Positions 52,590-62,000 of a stretch of DNA of 64,000 bases are shown piece after piece. This DNA is from Bradyrhizobium sp. 4 (GTDB lineage Bacteria > Pseudomonadota > Alphaproteobacteria > Rhizobiales > Xanthobacteraceae). The translations under genes and the position numbers were made by a program. The DNA lies in the NCBI RefSeq assembly GCF_023100905.1, contig NZ_CP064686.1:1798001-1862000 (forward strand). The letters run 5' to 3'. A model generated the notes under the pieces. It had not been told where the DNA came from and made no database searches. It saw only the letters and a list, made by a program, of their open reading frames with translations. The stretch's first letter is position 1, and every line of letters starts with the position of its first letter.

Positions 52590-52623
52590 CGCCGCCTGCC
52601 GGGGGGACGGCAGGCGGCGTTTT
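52590..52623 (+). terminator. Rho-independent terminator of the mannosyltransferase gene
   Basis: Perfect 11-base stem CGCCGCCTGCC / GGCAGGCGGCG (52590-52600 with 52609-52619), an eight-base G-rich loop, then TTTT. It starts just after the stop codon at 52586. Confidence 0.9.
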
Positions 52624-52643
52624 GATGGGCGATGACCTGGAAA

Positions 52644-53285
52644 TTACTTCGACGCGGTCTTGGTGTCCATGTTCACAACCTGGACGCGGCGGTTGATCGG
52701 GTCGGCGCCGTTGGCGGTGTCCTTCAGCTTGGTCTTGCCGTAGCCGACGGTGACGAGATCGGTGCCGGTGAGGCCGTAGTTCTGCACCAAATATTTCTTG
52801 ATGGTGTCGGCCCGCCGCTCGGAGAGCCCCTGATTGTATCCCTCGGTACCGACCGCATCGGTGTGGCCGGCGACCACGAAGGTCGAGCCCTTCAGCGAGG
52901 GATCGGACAGCGCCTTGCCGAGCGCCTGCACCGACGGCACCGACGTCTTGGCAATGTCGGCCGAGTTGTAGTCGAACTGGATCTCCAGATCGATCTTCGG
53001 CTTGGTCGCGGCGAGCTCGGCAATCTGCTCGCGCTCGCCCGTCGACAACGACCGCGTCGAGCGGTTGCGCACGGTGTTCAGGAACGTCGATTCCTTGGCC
53101 TGCACCGCCGGATCGACCTGCGGACCTGCGGACAGGCCGCGGGTCGTCGACTTCGGCTTCAATGCATCCAGGATCTGGTTGGTCGAGACATTGCCGTCGC
53201 CGGCCATGGCCAAGCCGGCCGTCATCGACAGAAGTGCCGAGAGGGTAATCGCCTTCAGTGCAATAGACTTATTGAAACGGGTCAT
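52644..53285 (-). CDS. OmpA-family outer-membrane/peptidoglycan-associated protein
   Basis: 213 residues from the ATG at 53285, with GAGGA upstream. Signal peptide LKAITLSALLSMTAGLAMA. A 60-residue linker leads to a C-terminal OmpA domain: LEIQFDYNSADIAKTSVPSV, STFVVAGHTDAVGTEGYNQGLS with the diaminopimelate-binding Asp, and ERRADTIKKYL with the Arg. It tethers the outer membrane to peptidoglycan, or forms part of a larger envelope complex. No beta-barrel or lipobox. It is convergent with the mannosyltransferase gene. Confidence 0.9.
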   Translation of the reverse strand: MTRFNKSIALKAITLSALLSMTAGLAMAGDGNVSTNQILDALKPKSTTRGLSAGPQVDPAVQAKESTFLNTVRNRSTRSLSTGEREQIAELAATKPKIDLEIQFDYNSADIAKTSVPSVQALGKALSDPSLKGSTFVVAGHTDAVGTEGYNQGLSERRADTIKKYLVQNYGLTGTDLVTVGYGKTKLKDTANGADPINRRVQVVNMDTKTASK

Positions 53286-53679
53286 TGTCGTATCCTCGTT
53301 GTGACGCCTGATGGCTATTTGATGCTGCAAGCATAGGGCAGGTTCAAAACCCCTGGTGTGATCTTGGTCACGGTGGAAACGGGGCCCTCCGGGGCCATGG
53401 CAGCGAATTTCGAGCGGTTTCGGGTTCGTGGAGGGCCGACCCGCGGTCCACTCCGAGGACGGACGCCAACGCGTGAAGAGAGTGGTCGCACGCTGCCCGG
53501 CGAGCGTTCGAGCCGTCGCAGTCCTGTCGTGATCCGCATCACTGAGGACCGCCGCGCCCAGGTGCCGCTCGGGGGCCGGGGCCCGGTTCACTCGGTGAAA
53601 CCTGTGCTGACCGATTGTCGCAAAGCCGTCGCGCGATGGCCTGTCCGCGGACAATTTTTCGGCCAGATGGACGCCTAGG
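53286..53679. promoter_or_regulatory. 394-bp control region with two CRP-like palindromes
   Basis: No convincing gene. TGTGA-N6-TCACG at 53357-53372 lies 72 bases upstream of the OmpA start and matches the CRP-family consensus at nine of ten positions. CGTGA-N6-TCACT at 53528-53543 keeps the inner GTGA/TCAC on both sides. A GGCCC-TCCG-GGGCC hairpin lies near 53383. The region serves the divergent OmpA and membrane-protein genes. Confidence 0.4.
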
Positions 53680-54039
53680 GTGGAGCCTCCCATAAGCGCA
53701 ACGAAGGGAGCCGAGTTCCATCCAGTGCCGAGGCCGAGTGATTACCAGTTCTATCGCAGTGGCCCGCCGGATCGGACCGTGTCCCTGAGCTCCATGCCCA
53801 TCTACGTCGGCGCGGCGATGATCGCGGTGGCGATCCTGCTGTCGACCCTGATCACGGGGCTGACCTCCCGCTATGTCGGGCTTCAAGCGCCGACCGACGA
53901 GAACATGTGGCTGCTCGATCGTCTCACCGGCAGTGTCTATCGCTGCCAGGCGGAGGAGCGCGGCAAGGCCTCGTGCGAACCCGATGTCGCAACAGGCAGC
54001 GTTGGCGACCGGTCCAAAGCCCCGAAAGCTGGCCGTTGA
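53680..54039 (+). CDS. Small single-span membrane protein of unknown function
   Basis: 119 residues from the GTG at 53680. A polar N-terminus of about 38 residues is followed by one clear membrane helix (IYVGAAMIAVAILLSTLITG). A periplasmic-side tail has WLLDRLTGSVYRC and a second Cys in KASCEP, which may pair. I do not recognise a named family. It lies 120 bases before the Met-rich peptide gene on the same strand and may share its transcript. Confidence 0.6.
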   Translation: MEPPISATKGAEFHPVPRPSDYQFYRSGPPDRTVSLSSMPIYVGAAMIAVAILLSTLITGLTSRYVGLQAPTDENMWLLDRLTGSVYRCQAEERGKASCEPDVATGSVGDRSKAPKAGR

Positions 54040-54158
54040 GCCCTCCGTCTTCGCACCGCAGCAAGAAAATTGTCTTCTCTACGAAACGTCTTCGCCGGAG
54101 AATACGTATTGCGAAGGCCGGCATGACGCCGGTTTCGTTTTACGGAGGAGACTTTTCG

Positions 54159-54413
54159 ATGAAGATCTTGCTCACAGCCGCCGCTTTTGTCGCGCTCACC
54201 CTTTCCCTTTCGCCGGCATCCGCCGCCATGATGGCGTGCACCGGCGATAACATGATGAAATCGACAGCCATGATGATGGGCACGGCCGATACCCCGGCCA
54301 AGGTCGCGGCCAACAAGGAAATGGCTATGGCCAACACCGATATGAGCAATGGCAAGATGAAGGGCGGCTGCATGCATTACATGAAGGCGCAGAAGGCCAT
54401 GATGATGAAATAG
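54159..54413 (+). CDS. Met-rich small exported protein
   Basis: 84 residues from the ATG at 54159, with GGAGGAG eight bases upstream. Signal peptide KILLTAAAFVALTLSLSPAS-A. The mature part of about 60 residues has 16 methionines in clusters (AMM, MM, AMMMG, EMAMAN, KAMMMK) plus two Cys and one His. Met clusters in periplasmic peptides commonly bind Cu(I) or Ag(I), so a copper-handling role is inferred, but no copper exporter or oxidase is encoded beside it. It ends at a strong terminator. Confidence 0.75.
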   Translation: MKILLTAAAFVALTLSLSPASAAMMACTGDNMMKSTAMMMGTADTPAKVAANKEMAMANTDMSNGKMKGGCMHYMKAQKAMMMK

Positions 54414-54433
54414 GGCCTCGGCCACGCCAAGCG

Positions 54434-54470
54434 GCCGCGCTGTCAGCAGATGACAGCGCGGCTTTTCTTT
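54434..54470 (+). terminator. Rho-independent terminator after the Met-rich peptide gene
   Basis: Perfect 12-base stem GCCGCGCTGTCA / TGACAGCGCGGC (54434-54445 with 54451-54462), five-base loop GCAGA, then TTTTCTTT. Confidence 0.92.
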
Positions 54471-54528
54471 TGCTGCGTCCAGTCCGCTTCTTTCTCCCGG
54501 CGCGAATCCCGCTACATTCCCTCCTGCA

Positions 54529-55692
54529 ATGTCCCGCGCGCCCAAACCGATTCCACTCACCACGACACAGGCCCGGCAAATCTGGCTTCATGCCCAGCGG
54601 CTGGACGAGCGCGCGCCGTTCGGTGACGGCGCGCAAGCCGTCTCCGACGCGGTCGCCCATCTCGGCTATGTGCAGATCGACACCATCAACGTGATCGAGC
54701 GCTGCCATCACCACATCCTGTTTAGCCGGATCCCGTCCTACCGCCGCGCCGACCTGCGCCACGCGCAGAGCGTCGACAAGAGCGTGTTTGAATATTGGAC
54801 GCATGCGCTGTCCTACGTGCCGGCCGGCGATTTCCGCTTCTTCCTGCCGGCGATGCGCGAGCACCGCCGCGAGGGGCACAAATGGTTCGCCTCGGTGAAG
54901 CCTGCCGACATGCGCAAGGTGATGCGGCTGGTGCGCGCCGGTCCGCTGACGATCCGCGACATCGAGGACGACGTGCTCACCGAGAAGGAACATCTCTGGC
55001 AAAGCCGAAAACCCTCGAAGCGGGCGTTGCAGCTCGCCTTCTATACCGGTGTCGTGACCGTCAGCGAGCGCCAGGGCATGCTCAAGACCTATGAGCTGAT
55101 GACGCGCCATTTCGGCTGGGACAAGCTGCCGAAGCCGGCGTCGGCAAAGGACATTACGGCCTATCTGCTCGATCGCGCGCTGCGATCGCAAGGTGTCGTG
55201 AGCCTCGATTCGGTCTGCCATCTCGACGCGCCGCGCAAGCCGGCGGTGGCTGCCCTGATCGCCTCGCGCGTCCGCCGTGGCGAGCTCGTGCCTGTCGCCA
55301 TCGACGGTGCCGGCAAGCAGGAGTACTGGGCACTGCCGGCCGCGCTCGAGCCGGGCGAGCGCGCGCCGCCGGATCTCGTCCATATCCTCTCGCCGTTCGA
55401 TCCGCTGATCATCCAGCGCAAGCGCACCAATCTCATTTTCGGCTACAACCATTTGTTCGAGGCCTATGTGCCGAAGGCCAAACGCAAGCTCGGCTATTTC
55501 GCGCTCCCCGTGCTGGTCGGCGACGAGATCGTCGCCGCGCTCGATCTGAAGACCGACCGGCAGGCAAAGAAGCTGCTGATGCAGAAATGGACCTGGGTCG
55601 GCGAGGGGAAGAAGACCGCGGGACGCAAGGAGCTGAAACGGAAGATCGAGGAGGAGCTCGATCGTTTTGAGCGGTTTCAACTGGCCGACTGA
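54529..55692 (+). CDS. YcaQ/AlkX-type DNA glycosylase (winged-helix HTH_42 family)
   Basis: 387 residues. The N-terminal region has LGYVQIDTINVIERCHHHIL with the catalytic-type Q-x-D motif (Gln49, Asp51), as in E. coli YcaQ (AlkX), which unhooks interstrand crosslinks. Three winged-helix units follow (FEYWTHALSYVP, LTIRDIEDDVL, LAFYTGVVTVSERQG), and late motifs HILSPFDPLIIQRKRTNLIF and YFALPVLVGDEIVAALDLK close the fold. It acts on alkylated or crosslinked DNA in the cytoplasm. No ribosome site is obvious at the ATG. A monocistronic gene bounded by a terminator and a palindromic repeat. Confidence 0.85.
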   Translation: MSRAPKPIPLTTTQARQIWLHAQRLDERAPFGDGAQAVSDAVAHLGYVQIDTINVIERCHHHILFSRIPSYRRADLRHAQSVDKSVFEYWTHALSYVPAGDFRFFLPAMREHRREGHKWFASVKPADMRKVMRLVRAGPLTIRDIEDDVLTEKEHLWQSRKPSKRALQLAFYTGVVTVSERQGMLKTYELMTRHFGWDKLPKPASAKDITAYLLDRALRSQGVVSLDSVCHLDAPRKPAVAALIASRVRRGELVPVAIDGAGKQEYWALPAALEPGERAPPDLVHILSPFDPLIIQRKRTNLIFGYNHLFEAYVPKAKRKLGYFALPVLVGDEIVAALDLKTDRQAKKLLMQKWTWVGEGKKTAGRKELKRKIEEELDRFERFQLAD

Positions 55693-55693
55693 T

Positions 55694-55729
55694 CGTAGGA
55701 TGGATTACGCTTCGCTAATCCACCCTACG
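55694..55729. repeat. Extragenic palindromic repeat, family C
   Basis: CGTAGGATGGATTA and TAATCCACCCTACG (one mismatch) around CGCTTCGC form a 14-base stem between two convergent genes. The right arm includes the stop codon and last codons of the membrane-protein gene on the minus strand, so the element has landed in or replaced the end of that gene. Confidence 0.8.
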
Positions 55730-56155
55730 CATCCCCGCCAATCGATCGATCCAAACGCCGAACGCAATCCCGATCGCATAAGCCGCCAGATTCCACAGCG
55801 AGAAGATGCGCCCGAGCAGCAGCGCCCCGGCCGTGGTCAGCCGGAACGCGTCGAGCCAAGGCATATGCACCAGCCGGGAGAACTCGACCACGACCGCGAT
55901 CGCCATCGCAATGGCCGCGATCCGCGCCCGTGACAGCCTTGGCAGCAAAACGCCGACCAGCAGAAACACCATCGTTGCCCATAGCAGCGAGCCGCCGTAC
56001 TTCACCACGAAGGCGGGCAGGCCGAGCGGAAAGCCGTACCAGCGCAGTGAGAGTCCGCAGGCAATAACCGCCAGCGCCAGACCGGCGCGGATCAGCGATG
56101 TCCGTAACGGCGCAATGGGTTTGACCGGTTGCGCCTGATGCATTGCTTGCTCCAT
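55715..56155 (-). CDS. DUF2809-like small integral membrane protein
   Basis: 146 residues from the ATG at 56155 (AAGAG upstream); a TTG at 56179 is in frame. Four to five membrane helices with conserved LRWYGFPLGLPAFVVKYGGSLLWA and VVEFSRLVHMPWLDAFRLT, then LGRIFSLWNLAAYAIGIAFG, a pattern I associate with the DUF2809 family. The function of that family is unknown. Its 3' end lies inside a palindromic repeat. It is divergent from the MFS transporter gene. Confidence 0.75.
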   Translation of the reverse strand: MEQAMHQAQPVKPIAPLRTSLIRAGLALAVIACGLSLRWYGFPLGLPAFVVKYGGSLLWATMVFLLVGVLLPRLSRARIAAIAMAIAVVVEFSRLVHMPWLDAFRLTTAGALLLGRIFSLWNLAAYAIGIAFGVWIDRLAGMRRVD

Positions 56156-56222
56156 TGACTCTTTTGCGGCGATGCTCAAAACCCCGGATCAGCCCATAAA
56201 AGCAACAACCTCGGGGGAAGCC

Positions 56223-57554
56223 ATGAGCCAGACCACGACCTATGCCGGTTCGACCGGCGCAGCCAAGTCGGAAATCGAGACCTCGACGATCCGCGCCATC
56301 TCATGGCGGTTGATCCCGTTCCTGGTGCTGGCCTACTTCTTCTCTTATCTCGACCGCGTCAATCTCGGTTTCGCTGCGCTGACCATGAATGCCGAGCTGA
56401 AATTCACCCCGCTGATCTTCTCCTGGGGCGCCGGCATCTTCTTCATCGGCTATTTCATCTTCGAGGTGCCGAGCAATCTGGCGCTGGAGAAGTTCGGCGC
56501 CAGCCGCTGGATCGCCCGCATCATGGTGACCTGGGGCATTATCTCGGCGCTGATGGCGCTCACGAGCGGCGTCACGAGCTTCTACGTGCTGCGGTTCCTG
56601 CTCGGCGTCGCCGAAGCCGGCTTCTTCCCCGGCATCATCCTCTATCTCACTTATTGGTATCCGGCCGAATATCGCGCCCGCTTCCTCGCGGCCTTCGCCA
56701 TCGCCGTGCCGGTCTCCACCGTGATCGGCGCCCCGGTCTCCGGCCTGCTGCTCGGGCTCGACGGCGCGATGGGCCTGAAGGGTTGGCAGTGGCTGTTCAT
56801 CATCGAGGGCATCCCTTCGATGCTGCTCGGCATCGTCACCTGGTTCTATCTCACCGACAGGCCGGAGAAGGCGGATTGGCTCTCGGCCGAGCAGAAGGCC
56901 TGGCTCAAGACCAAGCTCGATGCCGAGATCGCGGCCAAGCAGGCGGTGAAGCATTTGTCGCTCGGCGAGGCGCTGACCTCACCGAAGGTGATCATGCTGA
57001 GCCTGGTCTATTTCGGCTTCGTCGGCGCGCTGTATGGCATGCAGTTCTGGCTGCCGCAGATCGTCAAGGCGTTCGGCCTCACCAACGCCCAGACCGGCTT
57101 CGTCACCGCGATCCCCTATTTGTTCGGCACCATCGCGATGATCCTGTGGGCACGGCATTCCGATGCCACGCGCGAGCGCGTGATGCATGTCGGCGCGCCG
57201 TTGCTGCTCACCGCCATCGCGCTCGGCGTCTCCAGCTATCTCACCGACCCCACCCTGACGATGATCGTGCTGACGGTCGCCGCGATCGGCGTGTTCTGCT
57301 GCTTCGGCGTGTTCTGGACCCTGCCGACCGCCTGGCTCTCCGGCACGGCGGCGGCCGGCGCCATCGCCCTGATCAACTCGATCGGCAATCTCGCCGGCTT
57401 CGGTGGTCCGTATCTGATCGGCTGGGTCAAGGAAGCCACCGGCCAGACCTCGAGCGGACTGCTCGTGCTCGCGGTGCTGCCGCTGATCGCCGGCATCCTG
57501 GTCTTCATCGGCGGCCACGACAGCAAACACGAGTTCGTCGAACAGGCGCGGTAG
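56223..57554 (+). CDS. MFS transporter, anion:cation symporter (ACS/phthalate-tartrate) type
   Basis: 443 residues from the ATG at 56223 (GGGGAAG upstream), 12 membrane segments. ACS-family marks: FSYLDRVNLGFAAL in helix 1, SWGAGIFFIGYFIFEVPSN in helix 2, and RFLLGVAEAGFFPGIILYLT, YWYPAEYRAR in helices 4-5. The central loop is short. These proton symporters import organic anions such as tartrate, glucarate, phthalate or aromatic acids. No catabolic gene lies beside it, so the substrate is open. Confidence 0.9.
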   Translation: MSQTTTYAGSTGAAKSEIETSTIRAISWRLIPFLVLAYFFSYLDRVNLGFAALTMNAELKFTPLIFSWGAGIFFIGYFIFEVPSNLALEKFGASRWIARIMVTWGIISALMALTSGVTSFYVLRFLLGVAEAGFFPGIILYLTYWYPAEYRARFLAAFAIAVPVSTVIGAPVSGLLLGLDGAMGLKGWQWLFIIEGIPSMLLGIVTWFYLTDRPEKADWLSAEQKAWLKTKLDAEIAAKQAVKHLSLGEALTSPKVIMLSLVYFGFVGALYGMQFWLPQIVKAFGLTNAQTGFVTAIPYLFGTIAMILWARHSDATRERVMHVGAPLLLTAIALGVSSYLTDPTLTMIVLTVAAIGVFCCFGVFWTLPTAWLSGTAAAGAIALINSIGNLAGFGGPYLIGWVKEATGQTSSGLLVLAVLPLIAGILVFIGGHDSKHEFVEQAR

Positions 57555-57566
57555 CCTCGAAATATC

Positions 57567-57586
57567 GCCCTGGCGAAAGCCAGGGC
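57567..57586. repeat. Hairpin with GAAA loop after the MFS gene
   Basis: GCCCTGGC-GAAA-GCCAGGGC, a perfect eight-base stem with a stable GAAA tetraloop, 12 bases after the stop. No T-run follows, so it is more likely a repeat-type element or mRNA 3'-end protector than an intrinsic terminator. Confidence 0.6.
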
Positions 57587-57693
57587 CCATTTCCGCGCGG
57601 TCCCTGGGGCCCGCGGCGCGACGCTCTCTTCCAACAGGTCAGGCTTCGGCAAGAGCAGCCGGGCGGCAACCACCCCTTAACGATCACGCTTTC

Positions 57694-57724
57694 CTGATAA
57701 CTGACGATTATTGACTTTTATCAG
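57694..57724. promoter_or_regulatory. Inverted repeat over the RND efflux promoter, possible TetR site
   Basis: CTGATAA (57694-57700) and TTATCAG (57718-57724) flank 17 bases containing TTGACT (57711-57716), a possible -35 element for the efflux operon that starts at 57771. The TetR gene closing the operon is the natural candidate to bind here. Confidence 0.4.
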
Positions 57725-57770
57725 TGATTAGTCGACATTCCTCTCATTGCAGCCGAGGGAGTGTCCTCCG

Positions 57771-58877
57771 ATGTTCGTCCGAACCGTTTTATCCAGCTAT
57801 TCGAAGCTCTTGGCGGGTGTTTCGTTGGCGCTGATGGCTGCCGCCCTCGCTGGGTGCAATGATAGCGTTGCTGAAAAGGCCGAGCCGCCGCGGCCGGTCC
57901 TGGTCGCCACCGCGCACTACGATGCCGAAAAGCCCGAACGCAGCTTCGTTGGCACGATCAGGCCGCGGATCGAGAGCGATCTGGGCTTTCGGGTCGCCGG
58001 CAAGGTCGCCAAGCGTCTGGTCGAAGTCGGCCAGACCGTCGAAATCGGCCAGCCGCTCGCGGTCCTCGATGAGGTCGATCTGAAGCTCCAGGCCGAGCAA
58101 GCCGTCGCCGAACAGACCGCTGCGACCGGCGTCCTGGCCCAGGCCGCCGCGGCCGAGCAGCGCGCCAAGGATTTGAAGGCCAAGGGCTGGACCACCGATG
58201 CGCAGCTGGATTCGAGCCGCGCCGCCGCCGACGAGGCGCGTGCCCGCCTGAACCGGGCCGAGCGCTCGGTCGAGCTGACCAACAATTCCCTTTCCTACGC
58301 GACGCTCAACGCCGACGCCCGTGGCGTCGTCACCGCAACGCTGATCGAGCCTGGCCAGGTGGTTGCCGCAGGCCAGACCTCGATCCGTGTCGCCCGCTTT
58401 GCCGAAAAGGAAGCGGTCGTCGCGATCCCTGAGACGCTGGTCGGACGTGCCAAATCGGGCGCCGCCAGCGTCACTCTTTGGTCGGAGCCGGGCAAAAAAT
58501 ATACGGCCAGGCTGCGCGAGATCGCGCCCACCGCGGATCCCGCTACGCGCACCTATCTCGCCAAATTTTCGCTCCCCGAGGCCGACGACAAGGTCTCGCT
58601 CGGCATGACCGCGACGCTGACGCTGTCGGACGCCGCCTCCGAGCGCGTCGCGCGGCTGCCGCTGTCGGCACTGTTCAACGAAGGCGGCAAGCCGTCCTTC
58701 TACGTCGTCGACGACAACGGCGCGGTCACGCTGAAGCCGGTCGCGGTGAAGTCCTACGAGAGCAACGACGTCGTCATCACCGGCGGTGTCGAAGAGGGCG
58801 CCAAGATCGTCGCCCTCGGCGTTCAGAAGCTCGATCCGGGCCAGAGGGTGCGGATCGTCTCGTCACTGTCCTTTTAA
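57771..58877 (+). CDS. RND efflux periplasmic adaptor lipoprotein (HlyD/MFP family)
   Basis: 368 residues. Lipoprotein signal with lipobox LAGC (Cys29). Adaptor order: barrel-sandwich (lipoyl) half FVGTIRPRIESDLGFRVAGKV, alpha-helical hairpin rich in Ala/Glu/Arg (about 100-165, AEQTAATGVLAQAAAAEQRAK), second lipoyl half LNADARGVVTATLIEPGQVV, beta-barrel, and membrane-proximal domain FNEGGKPSFYVVDDNG. It links the inner-membrane RND pump encoded at 59058 with an outer-membrane channel, which is not encoded here. Confidence 0.92.
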   Translation: MFVRTVLSSYSKLLAGVSLALMAAALAGCNDSVAEKAEPPRPVLVATAHYDAEKPERSFVGTIRPRIESDLGFRVAGKVAKRLVEVGQTVEIGQPLAVLDEVDLKLQAEQAVAEQTAATGVLAQAAAAEQRAKDLKAKGWTTDAQLDSSRAAADEARARLNRAERSVELTNNSLSYATLNADARGVVTATLIEPGQVVAAGQTSIRVARFAEKEAVVAIPETLVGRAKSGAASVTLWSEPGKKYTARLREIAPTADPATRTYLAKFSLPEADDKVSLGMTATLTLSDAASERVARLPLSALFNEGGKPSFYVVDDNGAVTLKPVAVKSYESNDVVITGGVEEGAKIVALGVQKLDPGQRVRIVSSLSF

Positions 58878-58941
58878 GTCTCGCTTACGAGTTACGTCGT
58901 GTGAGGTGAGTTTCGGCCCGAGCGCAAATGCTTTGGCTGAA

Positions 58942-58990
58942 GCGGCGAAGCGATCCAGAACCTGCCCAGCCCCCTGGATTGCTTCGCGGC
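58942..58990. repeat. Extragenic palindromic repeat, family B (degenerate copy)
   Basis: GCGGCGAAGCGATCCAG and CTGGATTGCTTCGCGGC form inverted arms with a few mismatches within the 180-bp gap between the adaptor and pump genes. The core GCGAAGC(A/G)ATCCAG is shared with the copy at 62911-62988. It sits inside what should be a single transcript. Confidence 0.65.
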
Positions 58991-59057
58991 CTCGCGACGA
59001 CGCGTTGAACAGGGTGGCTGTCGTTTTTTTGCAACCGGATCATCTTTGGAGAGTGCG

Positions 59058-62000
59058 ATGAAGCGCTTCAATCTTTCGGCCTGGGCCGTCAGCCATCCGA
59101 CGCTGATCCTGTTCCTGATGCTCATTCTCGGCGTCGCCGGATTCTTCTCCTATCAGAAGCTCGGCCGTGCCGAGGATCCGTTCTTCACGGTCAAGGTGGT
59201 CAACGTCTCCGTGCTCTGGCCGGGCGCGACCGCGCAGGAAATGCAGGCGCAGGTCGCCGATCCCATCGAGAAGAAGATCCAGGAGCTGCCTTACTTCGAG
59301 AAGGTGCAGACCTATTCCAAGCCCGGCTTTACCGCGCTCCAGGTCACCTTCCGCGACTCCACGCCGCCGAAGGACGTGCCGTATCTTTTTTATCTGCTGC
59401 GCAAGAAGCTGGCCGACGTACAGGGCCAGCTGCCCTCGGGGATTTTGGGGCCCGTCGTCAACGACGAATTCTCCGACGTCGATTCCATCCTCTACATGAT
59501 GACCGGCGACGGCGCCGACTACGCCCAGCTCAAGAAGGTCTCGGAGGGTTTCCGTCAGCGACTCCTGAAGGTGCCGGGCGTGACCAAGGTCGACGTCTAC
59601 GGCAACCAGGATGAGCGCATCTTCGTCGAGTTCAGCCATGCCAAGCTCGCCACTCTCGGCATCACGCCGCAGGCGCTGTTCGATTCGCTCGCCAAGCAGA
59701 ACAACGTGACGCCGGCCGGCACGGTCGAGACCTCTTCTCAACGCGTGCCGCTGCGCGTCACCGGAGCGCTCGACGGCGCCAAGGCCGTCGCCGAAACCCC
59801 GGTCGAGAGCAACGGCCGCGTGTTCCGCCTCGGCGACATCGCCACCGTCACCCATGGTTACGTCGACCCGCCGAGCTTCATCGTGCGCCAGGAAGGCAAG
59901 GCCGCGATCGGCATCGGCGTCGTCACCGCCAAGGGCGCCAACATCCTCGATCTCGGCAAGGAGGTCGAGAAGGCGACGGCTGAATTCATGAAGGCGGTGC
60001 CGCAGGGCGTCGACATCAAGCTGATCGCCGACCAGCCCAAGGTGGTCGAGCACGCCGTCAGCGAATTCGTGCACTCCTTCATGGAAGCCCTCGTCATCGT
60101 GCTGTTCGTGTCGTTCCTGGCGCTCGGCTGGCGCACCGGCATTGTGGTCGCGCTGTCGGTGCCGCTGGTGCTCGGCATCGTCTTCGTCGTCATGAACACG
60201 ATGTCGCTCGATCTGCACCGCATCACGCTGGGTGCGCTGATCATCGCGCTCGGCCTGCTGGTGGATGACGCCATCATCGCGGTCGAGATGATGGTGGTGA
60301 AGATGGAGCAGGGCTGGGACCGCATGCGTGCGGCGTCCTTTGCCTGGGAATCCACTGCGTTTCCGATGCTCACGGGAACGCTGGTCACGGCCGCTGGCTT
60401 CCTCCCCATCGGCTTTGCCAATTCCGCGGTCGGCGAATATGCCGGCAGCATCTTCTGGATCGTGGCGATCGCGCTGGTCGCGTCCTGGTTCGTGGCGGTG
60501 ATCTTCACGCCCTATATCGGCGTCATGCTGCTGCCCAACATCAAGGTGCACCACAATCACGATCCGCACGCGGTCTACGAGACCCGCATGTATCGGGGCC
60601 TGCGCGCCATCGTGCAATGGTGCGTCAATCACCGCATCACCGTGGTGGCTGCGACCGTCGGCGTCTTCATCGCCTCGATCGTCGGCTTCGGCCACGTCCA
60701 GCAGCAGTTCTTCCCGCTGTCCGAGCGCCCCGAGCTGTTCCTCCAGCTTCGCCTGCCCGAGGGCACCGCCTTCAACGTCACGGAAAAGGCGGTGAAGAAG
60801 GCCGAGACCATGCTCAAGGACGACAAGGACATCGAGACCTACACGGCCTATGTCGGGCAGGGCTCGCCGCGCTTCTGGCTCGGCCTCAATCCGCAGCTTC
60901 CGAATGAGGCTTTTGCCGAAATCGTCATCGTCGCAAAGGGCGTCGAGGCGCGCGAGCGCATCAAGGCCAAGCTTGAAAACGCCGTTGCCGACGGCGCGCT
61001 CAACGAGGCCCGCGTGCGCGTCGATCGTTTCAATTTCGGTCCCCCCGTTGGTTTTCCCGTGCAGTTTCGCGTGATCGGCCCCGACGCCAACAAGGTGCGC
61101 GAGATCGCCTACCAGGTCCGCGACGTCATGCGGCAGAACAAGAGCGTCAAGGACGTCCAGCTCGACTGGAACGAGCAGTCGCCTTACCTCAAGCTCGTCG
61201 TCGACCAGGATCGCGCCCGCGCCATGGGCCTGACCCCGCAGGACGTGTCGCAGGCGCTGTCGATGCTGATCTCGGGCTCACAGGTGACCACCGTGCGCGA
61301 CGGCATCGAGAAGGTCGGTGTGGTCGCGCGCGCCGTCTCGTCCGAGCGGCTCGACCTCGGTGCAGTCGGCGATCTCACCATCACCTCGCGCAACGGCGTG
61401 GCCGTGCCGCTGCAACAGATCGCCAAGATCGAGTATGCCCACGAGGAGCCGATCATGTGGCGGCGTAACCGCGACATGGCGATTACCGTGCGTTCTGACG
61501 TCGTCGACGGCGTGCAGGCGCCCGACGTCACCGGCCAGATCGCGCCGAAGCTGAAGGCGATCAAGGACAATCTCGAGCCGGCCTACCGCATCGAGGCGGG
61601 CGGCGCGTTCGAGGAATCCGCCAAGGGCAACGCCTCGATCTTCATTCTCTTCCCGCTGATGGTCATGGTGATGCTGACGCTGCTGATGTTCCAGCTGCAG
61701 AGCTTCTCGCGCCTGATCCTGGTGTTCCTGACCGCGCCGCTCGGCATTGTCGGCGCCTCGTTCGGACTCAACATCGCCAACGCCCCGTTCGGCTTCGTGG
61801 CGCTGCTCGGCCTGATCGCGCTCGCCGGCATGATCATGCGCAACGCGGTCATCCTGGTGGACCAGATCGAGACCGACGTCTCGCACGGCCTGACCCGCCG
61901 CGAGGCCATCGTGGAGGCCACCGTCCGGCGCGCCCGTCCGGTGGTGCTGACGGCGCTCGCCGCCATCCTCGCTATGATCCCGCTGTCGCGCTCGGCGTTC

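Noticed and set aside
53358..53678. Possible 106-residue gene in the gap upstream of the small membrane protein
   Set aside because: Arg/Gly/Pro-rich product without hydrophobic core, no ribosome site, and it overlaps the CRP-like palindromes.
59040..60695. Minus-strand open frame of about 550 codons opposite the RND pump gene
   Set aside because: Asp/His/Arg-rich product with no fold; a shadow of high-GC third positions in a clear RND gene.
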